The position numbers were made by a program, and so were the translations under genes. The notes below the pieces were generated by a model that saw only the letters and a list, made by a program, of their open reading frames with translations, searched no databases and was not told the origin of the DNA. From positions 195,013 to 259,012 of the forward strand of contig JANIIK010000524.1 in assembly GCA_027704905.1 (NCBI GenBank): a DNA stretch of 64,000 nt, written 5' to 3'. Shown here in pieces: positions 1-64,000 of this stretch; the stretch's first letter is position 1, and every line of letters starts with the position of its first letter. Origin of the DNA: Muraenolepis orangiensis (taxonomy: Eukaryota; Chordata; Actinopteri; Gadiformes; Muraenolepididae).

Positions 1-154
1 AAAACACACACACACACACAATTAGGGTCACAAATCCACAATTAGAATCCACAAATCAATAGAACATTGTGAATGCTGGCGATACAATAGCACATTAGCG
101 CTACATGTAGCTACCCAAGTCCAGCCCCTCCTCTCCATCGTCCCCCGCCCCTTA

Positions 155-311
155 CACCTCTCATCCTGGTATAGACCCGCCCATCCTCCTCTCATCCTGG
201 TATAGACCCGCCCATCCTCCTCTCATCCTGGTATAAAGACCCGCCCATCCTCCTCTCATCCTGGTATAAAGACCTGGCCATCCTCCTCTCATCCCGGTAT
301 AGACCCGCCCC
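155..311. repeat. 31-33 bp tandem repeat, 5 copies
   Basis: Unit includes CCTCTCATCCTGGTATA and GACCCGCCCAT, with small indels (GTATAAAGAC). Confidence 0.9.
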
Positions 312-1540
312 ATGTCTGATCAGAACCCCAGGACCACCCAGACTTCCTGTTGTGTTGCTCTGCTCCTCTCACATCCCCCAAGAGGCATTTGATTAGCATT
401 TCTCCTTCCATAGTACGTAGGTGTAGTACACTGTGCTTCTCCAGCGGCCAGATGGTGGACAGACTCACTAACGGTGACGCATGAAACACCAAGAGAACCG
501 GCAGCACAGAATGAGCCTGACCAGCGGCCAGCAGGACGCCCGTACATCCCTGGCACCGGCACCTGGCAAACACAGACGCCATCACCACAGCAGCGCTGTC
601 ATCTCGCTCTCTCCCCACTTTTAACTGCTTTAAAACAATGCTTCTATTGAGAGGTGTGGGCTGAGCTCCGGCTTGCGCTGCACATTCCCCCAGGACACGC
701 CTCCTGACCACCGACCTGCATTCCTACGTTAGTTAGCATGGCTTCGGCTCGCTAGCCCCCGGCTGCTAGTGCGAGTCCCTGCTAGTGCGAGTCCCTGCTA
801 GTGCGAGTCAAAGCCCAGCAAGGAGGTTGGAAAACAGCTGATAGTATGAAAACTTTTTAAAGAGCACTTTCATATCTGTACACCTGCTCTCTCTCTCTCT
901 CTCTAGACTGGAGATTTCTCAGCGGGAGGAACAGAAAATGAGAGAGAGAAAACAGGAAGTGAGAGAGAGGGAACAGGAAGTGAGAGGGAACAGCAGGAGG
1001 TGGAGGGACAGGCGAACGCACTCCATCGTCTGATCAATTAATCAATACATCTAATCAGCAGACATCAACGGCTGGCACGTTTGTTTCATCTCACTTGCAG
1101 TGATGGGTGGACACCAGCAGAATAACCAGGCGGCACACGGCTTCACAAAACTCATCTTTAATGGCCACCGTACGTCAAACCATAGAGAAAGCATCAGCCA
1201 AAGAAGACCACACGTTACCAATTTCTGTTCAAAGACTAAAATTAAAACAATATGATAACAATGATACTCACAGAGCTGTGAGTAAAGCACATTCCTGGAG
1301 GAGAAACGTCATGTGTTCACAAGTTAGGATTCACCCGGCAACAATAATAAAGCACTGAAAGATAATAAATGATAAAGCAGATAATAAATGATAAAGCACT
1401 GCAAAACAATAAACAGCCTTCATGCTGGCACGGAAAAATACACAAAACGTGACTAATCCATAAATTAGTAATTGTATTTTTTGTACGCCGCGACATATTT
1501 ATACAGAGAGAGAGAGAGAGAGTTAAGGCTTTGGTAAGTC
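312..1540. other. no recognised gene
   Basis: Unique-looking sequence downstream of nectin with a 16 bp triplet repeat (GCTAGTGCGAGTCCCT, 764-808) and a short (CT)n. Open frames here resemble nothing I know. Confidence 0.5.
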
Positions 1541-1548
1541 CCTACATC

Positions 1549-1594
1549 CAGGAGGAGGAGGAGGAGGAGGAGGAGGAGGAGGAGGAGGAGGAGT
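1549..1594. repeat. (GGA)n microsatellite
   Basis: About 15 units of GGA. Confidence 0.95.
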
Positions 1595-1887
1595 GTGCTC
1601 ATGTGAGTTCATGTCAGGAGGAGCGCTGAGCTGTCAGAGGAGGTGGTGTCTGTCGTGTGGTGAGGGAGTGAACATAATGAGTGACTGAGTGATGTGTGTG
1701 TGTATGTTTATGTGTGTGCGTGCATATGTTTATGTGTGTGTGCTTGCGTATGTGTGTGTGGGCGAAAAGTTCCAGTGCTTTCTGTGTTCACCGTGTGTCA
1801 ATGGGCTGTCCGCAGAGTTCTGCTGCAGACCATGCAGTTCTGCATGGTCTGCATGGCGACAAAGGAAGCAGATGTGGACAGCCTCAG

Positions 1888-2352
1888 CCCTCACTACCAC
1901 CCCCACCACCTCCACCCCTCAGCCCTCACTACCACCCCCACCACCTCCACCCTCACTACCACCCCCACCACCTCCACCCCTCAGCCCTCACTACCACCCC
2001 CACCACCTCCACCCCTCTGCCCTCACTACCACCCCCACCACCTCCACCCCTCTGCCCTCACTACCACCCCACCACCTCCACCCTCACTACCACCCCCACC
2101 ACCTCCACCCCTCTGCCCTCACTACCACCCCACCACCTCCACCCTCACTACCACCCCCACCACCTCCACCCCTCTGCCCTCACTACCACCCCCACCACCT
2201 CCACCCTCACTACCACCCCCACCCTCACTACCACCCCCACCACCTCCACCCCTCTGCCCTCACTACCACCCCCACCCTCACTACCATCCCCACCACCTCC
2301 ACCCCTCCGCCCTCACTACCACCCCACCACCTCCACCCTCTTCCTCCACCCC
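1888..2352. repeat. C-rich minisatellite
   Basis: Repeats of CCTCACTACCACCCC plus CACCACCTCCACC in mixed order. It keeps all three plus-strand frames open with His/Pro/Thr repeats, which are not genes. Confidence 0.95.
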
Positions 2353-2753
2353 GGCAGCGGTGATGAGATGTAACCACCCCAGTGAGGGTTAGTCAACAAT
2401 AGGAAGGGGCAAACTGAGTCCATGGCAAGGGAGTAGAACAGATTTATTTCTGTATGGAGCGAGGCGTTCTCCCAGGTGGAGGACAGGGTTCTATCTCCTG
2501 TGTTCCTACCAGGGATCTCCTGGATGTTCTCATAGAAGCTTCATCTTTCATATTTAGTTTTGTGCTGTGATGCTCAAGTGCAAAAATAAGCAGTTTATTT
2601 TCCAGTGTTTATTTTTCCAAGTGGTCAGAGAGTTGACCCATGGCTGAGTGAGAGGTTACGGTCCGACCCTAACCCTGTCTCTAAAGCTTCTCTCACAAAA
2701 GGCAATGTGCCAAAAGTCATTTGACTGAAATCATCTGGTTGATCTAGAGATCC

Positions 2754-2794
<41 letters not shown>

Positions 2795-3645
2795 CCCCCC
2801 CCCCAGGGGCTCCTAAGCCCCTATTGGCGGGTTAGGAGACCATCAGCTGCCTCTTAAAGGCTTCTCCACCACCTGCAGCCTGCAGCTCAACCCACTCCCG
2901 CCCTACGGACGCAACCTTTGACCTCAGCCAATAAATTTGCTACATTAAAAAACGTGCGCTAATGGTGGGAAATATGACATTCTCCCATTGGAAGTCTATT
3001 TAAGACAGGAGGAGGATCCATTAGCTGGTTTATTAGAGTAGGGGGAAGAGGTCGTTGCCATGGATGGAGCTCAGATGGATGGAGGTCTGCCAGAGAGGAC
3101 AGTCCCTCTGGAGGAGAGGCGGCGATGGGGAGGCTAGCGGCCCAAGCCGTAAGTGGCCCTCAGACACGATGGCAGCAGTAAAATATACTTCTTCTGCCCT
3201 CCTGGCCTTGACCTCTTCACTACCCGGGATAAATCACCTCAGCCCCATAAACAGGGGGGGTGAGAGAGAGAGAGAGAGAGAGCGAGAGAGTGGGCGGGGA
3301 CGGTGGAATGGCCACGCCATAAACGCTAAGCGGTGGCGATCTGCTGCTCCTTGCCTAAGCAGATCGCTTCATGGCTCATTAACAACACCCCTCCGACCAG
3401 GAAGAGGATGAGGAGGAGAGAACCCCCCCACCCCTTTCAGGCCCTGGTTATCTTGGTCAACGTGTGGAACCTAATTCCAACTCCCTCAGCGTTCCAGACG
3501 GTCGAGCAGCAGATTGGAGACACGCTTAACATCGATGCCAGGAAACCTTTCCATAGAGCATGAAGGTGAGTGATTGAAAGATTAAAGAGAGATAGGAGAA
3601 TTTAGCATCCCTTCACGACAATATGTGTTCTAGTTTACAAAAGGT

Positions 3646-3679
<34 letters not shown>

Positions 3680-3914
3680 GATAAGCACTAGTTGTCACAT
3701 TACAACATATACCCATAGAAACCAATAGGTGTACTGGAAAACAACACTTGGTGAGTTGGACTGATTACTGTTCTTATGTTGGGCAGCGGAGCGTCCCCAG
3801 GGCAGGTTAGGAGGCCTTCATCCTTCGGTTGTTTCTCAGAGTTCTCTTGTCGCGGTCCTGATGCTAGCATGACCACTAGTGTTGGGAGCCAGAGTGTTTG
3901 GAAAGATTTCTGGA
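2353..3914. other. no recognised gene; (CA)n-C(n) at 2756-2804, (GA)n at 3261-3282, (CA)n at 3649-3679
   Basis: Mostly unique sequence after the nectin poly(A) candidate. Nothing coding identified. Confidence 0.5.
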
Positions 3915-3920
3915 TTTATT
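3915..3920 (-). terminator. candidate poly(A) signal of nectin
   Basis: AATAAA on the minus strand about 190 nt after the nectin stop codon; it is the first canonical hexamer downstream. Only the hexamer supports it; no transcript end is visible from sequence. Confidence 0.45.
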
Positions 3921-4110
3921 TGTTATCCTTAGCCTGACTCTCATGAGGACATTGAGTGATGTCCTCGATGCTCTCCACACTCGCCTTGATAAACTACAGA
4001 TTTTGATTCTTTAAAAATAAAAACGGATTTCGCTGCTTCTCTGTCAAACATGATTAAGACCCCTGACCCCACAACGTTCTTTCCCTCCTCCTCTCTCCCC
4101 TCGTCCTCCG

Positions 4111-47714
<43,604 letters not shown>

Positions 47715-47983
47715 GGCGATTAAGTCCTTCTTTCAACACCGATATGGACCGGAGGAACACCGATATGGACCACCTCGACAGGAGCGGCGCTGGATCAGAA
47801 CTGTGGAGGACTCCTCAGTGGTCCTCTCCTCTCCTCTGGTCTCGTCTAGTCTCCTCTGGTCTAGCAGATGAGATCCAAGTGGCTCCAATCAACGCTGAGG
47901 AAAATGGTCCGCAAACTAGTTCCTCTACCGTCTCGCTCTCGCGCTCTCTCTCTCTGCTGTCCAACTGGATGAGTGACTGTGTG

Positions 47984-47991
47984 TGACGTCA
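47984..47991. promoter_or_regulatory. perfect CRE palindrome near the nectin start
   Basis: TGACGTCA, the consensus CREB/ATF site, about 270 bp upstream of the nectin ATG in the gap between the two head-to-head genes. Position fits a promoter element; use in vivo is inference. Confidence 0.4.
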
Positions 47992-48022
47992 CCAGACAGC
48001 TCAGTCCTTTAAGACTAAAGGA

Positions 48023-48079
<57 letters not shown>
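48023..48079. repeat. (GA)n microsatellite
   Basis: About 28 units, 310-365 bp upstream of the nectin ATG. Confidence 0.97.
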
Positions 48080-48081
<2 letters not shown>

Positions 48082-48957
48082 ATCCATGTTGTTACGGTTT
48101 GTTGACGGACGAGTGACACGTTAAAGGAAAACTGCATTCATTATTTTTTTGTATTGTACTGTATTGTATTGTATTATTATGAGTTTACCTTTGAAATGTT
48201 TTGAACTATTCTGCACATTCTGATCATCTGATCAACCACTGAACTGACCCTGACATTTGTTTAAACATGCTAAACCTCACATAGTCCTAAATGCATATAG
48301 AAATCTCACACAATTCGGATATAACCCTAATTTAGCAGTTATTCTGGTTTGACAAGAACTGGGTGGAAAAAGGAGGTCACAGCGCCCCCTGCTGGCTGTT
48401 CTGAGCACAGATCCGTTAGTTGCAGCCTAATCCCATTTAACAACAAGACGATGCGATCAATAAACATTGAAAATCGTTGATAATAACCACAATGTAAACA
48501 TAGCAGCGGACACAGCCAACGTTTAACAGTTCAGACATATCCCACAGTCCTTTATTCTAGGAGTGTGTTCATTCTCCACTGTGTGGATCCCCCTCTCGTT
48601 TTCCAGCAAAGTACCTCATTTGATTACTCCATTTACCTCCTCTTGAGGTTTCGTAGAAACCAGGGACCACATCAGCAAAGTCAATTCACCCTTCTGAATG
48701 GTCATACCTGTTAACAAACTAATCACCTTTCATATTCATTTAAAGTTTAAATTGTAATGTTTCATGTTTTTGTGATTCTTCCACCTTTCGAGTTCCCGTG
48801 AGGCTGCATTCTGGAATTGAATATCAGACGGAATGATGCTGCTGTGTTGAGTTCATTAGGCCCTTCATCCACATCATTCATCCATCATCCATTCATCCAT
48901 GCATTCATTACTTATTACTCATCATTTCACATCAAACTTTCATCCAACACCAACACA

Positions 48958-49159
<202 letters not shown>

Positions 49160-49656
49160 GGCCATGTCCACCCGATGCTAACTATGGAGAAAGGGGTAAT
49201 AGTGCTCAGAGGAGATGATAATACCTTTAGCTTAATTAAAGACATTATGCTTTGCTCTCTAACCCAAACTCTTTCCTTCTTTCATATCAACCCCAGTTCC
49301 TCTCTCTCTGCTACACTGTGATACATGAATATAGCTAGTTAACCAATGTCCTTGGTCCAACATGATGTGAAGTCAGTTATTCCATATGGGATTCATTCCC
49401 ATCTCATTTTGTCATTTGCATAACTACATTTATAGCGTTACTTGGAACCTTAATTATCATTTGAGGTTTTTCTTGTCTATCAGCTGCACACACAAACACT
49501 CAGGGAGAAAACAGTGACAGCTTCTTCCTGTTGATTATTTAGTAATGTCATTTCCTATGGACACAGACCGCCACCCCTCCACAGAGCTATGGTACAGAAA
49601 CAGAAGCAGGGAAGGATTGGATGAGTGAGAAAGCTGCAGTTTACTTGGAGTGCGTC

Positions 49657-60007
<10,351 letters not shown>

Positions 60008-60157
60008 GCAAAATGCTTTCACTCACCTGTGCACCTGTCTACCTGTGTAGACGTGGCCTATTTTACTTGACTGTGTGTGCGCGTGCGTGCGTGTGTGTGT
60101 GTGTGTAAGTGCCTGCTGTCATGTGCATGTGACGGTTTATACCCCCCCCCCCACACA

Positions 60158-60212
<55 letters not shown>

Positions 60213-60822
60213 CACTATCAGGGTTTCCGCCAGGATTTTTTCTTGCCGGTCAAGTGTCCGGACAGATTTTATTTTACCGGACAAATTCTAACCTGTTAAC
60301 CATGTTTCAAAAACGATATTGTCTATATTACAAACACAACTATAATGTACACCTAGATTGACGAAAGAATGACAAAGACCTCAAATCAATTTGACTATTT
60401 AATGAACAACAAAACGAACAAGAACGATTGAGCAAAACCTCGTTAGCCGCAAAAATCGAGGATATTTCTGTACCCCTGTAACATCTGTAGTCCGTTTTAA
60501 CATAGGCTACATGGCATCACATTGACCCTGTAGGCTACCAGGCTACTTGTTGCTTTCTCCTTCATTTCATTGCGGCAAAGTCCTCTGAGCCGAGCTGAAA
60601 TTAAAGGTGTCTAATGTGTCTTAGCAGCTTGCAATCCGCATAAGATCATCACTCTCTCCTCCTCCAGACGACTCCGCACTGATGTTTTCAAACCATTCTG
60701 AGGGAGAAGCCCCTCTCTGCTGGTCGCTTGACACGGGCAGAACACAGGCCCTTTAGCCTGAGTGGCCCAGTCGGTACAGCTCGCTGAACTCAGACATGAG
60801 CACTTGGCAAGCTGTCGCAAAC

Positions 60823-61026
60823 ATTAAAGCCCCATAGCCGTGGAGCACTAACATTAAAGCCCCATAGCCGTGGAGCGCTAACATTAAAGCCCCATAGCCG
60901 TGGAGCGCTAACATTAAAGCCCCATAGCCGTGGAGCGCTAACATTAAAGCCCCATAGCCGTGGAGCGCTAACATTAAAGCCCCATAGCCGTGGAGCGCTA
61001 ACATTAAAGCCCCATAGCCGTGGAGC
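60823..61026. repeat. 30 bp minisatellite, about 7 copies, inside hAT-like copy B
   Basis: Same unit as in copy A, all of the CCCATAG variant. Each unit holds ATTAAA on the plus strand. Confidence 0.95.
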
Positions 61027-61129
61027 GGCCATCACTGCACCTCATCTCGTCGGGCGGCTTGACGTCATGAGAGGAGCGGCAGCTGATTGGTCACTTCATT
61101 CGGTCACCCTTCCGGGGGGGAGGGGCAGT

Positions 61130-61135
61130 AATAAA
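61130..61135 (+). terminator. candidate poly(A) signal for the g6f-like gene, inside a transposon
   Basis: First AATAAA after the g6f-like stop codon on the plus strand. It lies inside the hAT-like element, after an array whose units each hold ATTAAA. Hexamer evidence only. Confidence 0.3.
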
Positions 61136-61304
61136 GCTGATCTAAGTTTAGTATGAGCATTATTACCGGACATTTTGACCGGCAGGTTTTTAAATTACCG
61201 TTTTTTTATAATTTTTACCTGCTAAAAACCGGTAAATACCGGCTAACGGAAACCCTGATCACTATGTGTACTGGGAACCCCTACTTTGGGATTGATTGTG
61301 TGTG

Positions 61305-63095
61305 TGTACAAGATACAATATGTTTTATTGGCCATAGAAATTACAATGGAATGCCTAGACTCCCACAGTATGCATTTTTAAAACAATACTATAAAAATCC
61401 TAATAATGCTAAATATACTAAATAATGAACATAAAAAGAACAATATAGTGAAGGATTATATTTACATGTTTTTAATTGTGCAACAATATTTAAAAGCATT
61501 TAAAGTGCCAGTAGTGCAGCAGCATCATACAGTGCAGTAACTGTAATGACTCCAGAAAGTCCAGCAAAGTATGATAGTGTAATGTTAATGATAATGTTAT
61601 GATAGTGTAATGTTAATGACATGTTATGATAGTGTAATGTTAATGACATGTTATGATAGTGTAATGTTAATGACATGTTATGATAGTGTAATGTTAATGA
61701 CATGTTATGATAGTGTCATGTTAATGACATGTTATGATAGTGTAATGTTAATGACATGTTATGATAGTGTAATGTTAATGACATGTTATGATTGTAATGT
61801 TAATGACATGTTATGATAGTGTAATGTTAATGATAATGTTATGATAATGTAATGTTAATGATAATGTTATGATAGTGTGATGTTAATGACATGTTATGAT
61901 AGTGTAATGTTAATGACATGTTATGATAGTGTAATGTTAATGATAATGTTATGATAATGTATGTTAATGATAATGTTATGATAGTGGCATCACTCCTAGC
62001 AGTTCAGTAGCTCAATGCCTGTGGATAAAAACTATCCTTGAACCTGGTAGTCCTTGGACAGATGCTGCGGAACCGGCGACCGGGAGAAGAGAGGGAGCCC
62101 AGGGTGGTTGCAGTCCTTTATGACGGACATGGCCTTCTTCCGACATCTGGTCCTACAGATCTTCTCAATGCATGGAAGTTCACACCCGATGATCTTCTCT
62201 GCCGTCCTCACGACCCTCTGGATGTCTTTCTTGTCCTGTTCAGTGGTGTTGTCGTACCACACAGTGACGCCACTCGTCTGGACGCTCTCTACGGTGCCAC
62301 GGTAGAAGTTCACTAGCCACCTCTGGCCTATTCCGCTTCTCCTGAGGCACCGCAGAGCATAGAGGCTGGTGGGCCTTCTTCAGCATGACCTCTGTGTTGC
62401 AAGTCCAGGTCGTCGGAAATCTGTAGCCCAAGGAAACGGAAGCAGCTGAAGACTTCCACCGGTGTCCCGTCCAGGCTGATGGTGGAGCGGGGGCCCCGGT
62501 GGCTCCTGAAGTCCACGATGAGCTCCTTGGTCTTGCTGACATTCAGTGTGAGGCTGTTGTCCTCACACCATTGCGTCAGCCGGACCACCTCATCTCTGTA
62601 CTCCGTTTTGTCGCCCTCGCTTATCAGACTGTGGTCGTCTGCATACTTGATTATCCGATTATTTCTGTGCATGGCATTAGTCATGTGTGTACGGTGAGAT
62701 CAGCCATGGACTGAGGCAGCAGCCTTGGCGTGCTCCGGACCAGAGGGGATGAGATGTTATTCCCAATCTTCACCACTTGAGGCCTGCCCGTCAGGAAGTC
62801 CATAATCCAGTTACAGATGGGCGCGCCAAGACCTAGGTCCCTCAGGTTCAGGACCAGCTTGGAGGGAACGATGGTGTTGAACGCCGAGCTGTAGTCTGAC
62901 GTAGGTGTCCCTCCTGTCTAGGTGCTGCAGGGCCGTGTGTCGTGCCAGGGAGATGGCGTTGTCTACATACCTGTTTGGTCTGTATGTAAACTGGAGTGGG
63001 TCTAGGGACTCAGGGATGGAAAAGTTTATATGCGACATGAAAAGTTTCTCCAGGCACTTCATGGCTATGGGTGTTAAAGCCACTGGACGATAATC
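61305..63095 (-). mobile_element. 5'-truncated non-LTR retrotransposon (jockey/Rex-like LINE)
   Basis: Reverse transcriptase pieces on the minus strand: NDYRPVALTPIAMKCLEKL near 63090, DPLQFTYRPNR, the catalytic YADD in IIKYADDHSL near 62640, SLTLNVSKTKELIVDF, and a C-terminal FYRGTVES...VWYDN region ending near 62032. The pieces are in several frames, so the copy is dead. It is cut off at a (TG)n tract near 63100. Downstream it carries a 27 bp minisatellite, then a tail near 61310. Confidence 0.87.
61570..61986. repeat. 27 bp minisatellite beside the LINE 3' end
   Basis: About 15 units of TATGATAGTGTAATGTTAAT plus GACATGT, with some short variants (GATAATG). The same unit forms the array at 17.5 kb in reverse orientation. 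Confidence 0.95.
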
Positions 63096-64000
63096 ATTGA
63101 TCATTGTGTGTGTGTGTGTGTGTGTGAGTGTGTGTGTGTGTTTTGTGTGTGTGTGCGCGCCTATGTTCCTGTTTAGAGAAATAATTTTCCTTGACGCCGT
63201 CTGTGTTCTGTGTTCAGATTGGAGCCAATTCAGTGCTGATCCCGACTCTTCTCTCACTTCTCATCAAGTCAACTGTCAAACCGATTCGGTCCCTGGCTGC
63301 AACACAAGGCCGTCATGTAGTGTATGTAATGTAGGAGTATTGGTGTAATTTGTAGGCCTACATTGAAATACTGTATGTATGCACAATTGGCCTATTTATT
63401 TATGCTGGTATATATTAATGACACACAGTCTATCATAAAACAATGAAACTGTGAAATCCATTTTTACTGTACATTTAACAATGCACACAATGCATATGTT
63501 CAACAGAGAATTGGTAATAGTTGATCAATATTGTCTCACTAGCAATAACAACAGAGAAATTATGATTAACAATAGACCATTAAGAGAGAGATGCAACACC
63601 GTCAGGCTAGGCTAAATGTCTACATTGCTCGTCCCAGTCTACCAATTGTTTTTGTTTGTTTTTGTAGCACACAACAATGACCTGACATCTTACAATACAC
63701 AATACACAATACACAATACCAGCTGGACGTTCCTTTAACGCTGTGACGTCACGAAACAACGATTTATTGCGTGGCGTGCTACGCTCAACAATATCTGATT
63801 TAAAACAAAACATTTTTAGATATGATATATGATTTTTGTGTAACGGTAATTGTATTGTATTACATATATTAAAATAGTGATTGTATATCTAAAAATATAA
63901 TACATACAATAAATATTTGTATTGGAACTATTTCAGACTTGATGCAGTAACATATTTCAGCCACTAGGGAGGGCATCCCCAAAGTCCAAACTCCGCCTAT
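63096..64000. other. unique sequence to the window end, no gene recognised
   Basis: (TG)n at 63104-63155; a second TGACGTCA at 63744-63751. No coding sequence identified. Confidence 0.5.

Larger units (their letters stand above)
60219..61257. mobile_element. hAT-like non-autonomous element, copy B
   Basis: 1039 bp with the same CAGGGTTTCCG ends as copy A, flanked by a perfect 8 bp duplication ATCACTAT (60211-60218, 61258-61265). Internal sequence collinear with copy A. Starts about 210 bp after the g6f-like stop codon. Confidence 0.9.

Noticed and set aside
289..711. 140-codon minus-strand open frame
   Set aside because: Cys/Arg-rich with no recognisable motif, overlaps tandem repeats, no splice or start support.
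61062..61067. CRE-like TGACGTCA inside hAT-like copy B
   Set aside because: Part of the transposon body, with no gene start nearby; treated as chance.

Overview
The window reads as nuclear DNA of a ray-finned (teleost) fish. It holds vertebrate GT-AG introns, Tc1/mariner elements with IR/DR ends, hAT-like and Ty3/Gypsy-like fragments, a Rex/jockey-type LINE, and an exceptional density of micro- and minisatellites. Such short-tandem-repeat density is a known feature of cod-family (gadiform) genomes, so a gadiform is a reasonable guess. That is inference; nothing here fixes the species.

Two multi-exon immunoglobulin-superfamily genes explain the real coding sequence. On the minus strand, seven exons from 47714 down to 4111 encode a complete 519-residue nectin, closest in remembered motifs to nectin-2/PVR. 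It has a signal peptide, a V-type domain split by an intron, two C2-type domains, a transmembrane helix and a tail ending in the A-x-Y-V afadin PDZ ligand. On the plus strand, ten exons from 49657 to 60007 encode a second 519-residue type I receptor with four Ig-like domains. It matches what I remember of teleost g6f-like. Its tail carries a Y-x-N (Grb2-type) site and an ITAM-spaced tyrosine pair. All exon phases close in both models. The genes are head to head about 1.9 kb apart, with a perfect CRE palindrome near the nectin start.

Layout: 1-4110 is downstream of nectin and has no recognised gene. From 4.7 to 33.6 kb, nectin introns are almost wall-to-wall tandem repeats, including a 2 kb (CA)n-based array with a ~770 bp higher-order period and ~3.6 kb of nearly pure purine on the plus strand. 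From 33.6 to 47.6 kb, nectin intron 1 is mostly unique sequence. It holds a decayed Tc1 copy, an apparently intact 1633 bp Tc1-like transposon with an uninterrupted DDE transposase, and a broken Gypsy-like pol fragment. From 49.6 to 60 kb lies the g6f-like gene, whose introns carry a 1.3 kb array of a 16-mer and a 1.1 kb TGTARTGTAA-type array. From 60.2 to 63.1 kb are a 1039 bp hAT-like element with a perfect 8 bp target duplication and a dead LINE.

No prokaryote-like operon, CRISPR array or clearly unprecedented system is visible. The most interesting leads are the split, alternatively spliceable ITAM of the g6f-like receptor flanked by long UG repeats, the intact Tc1 transposon, and dispersed elements that carry their own expanding minisatellites.
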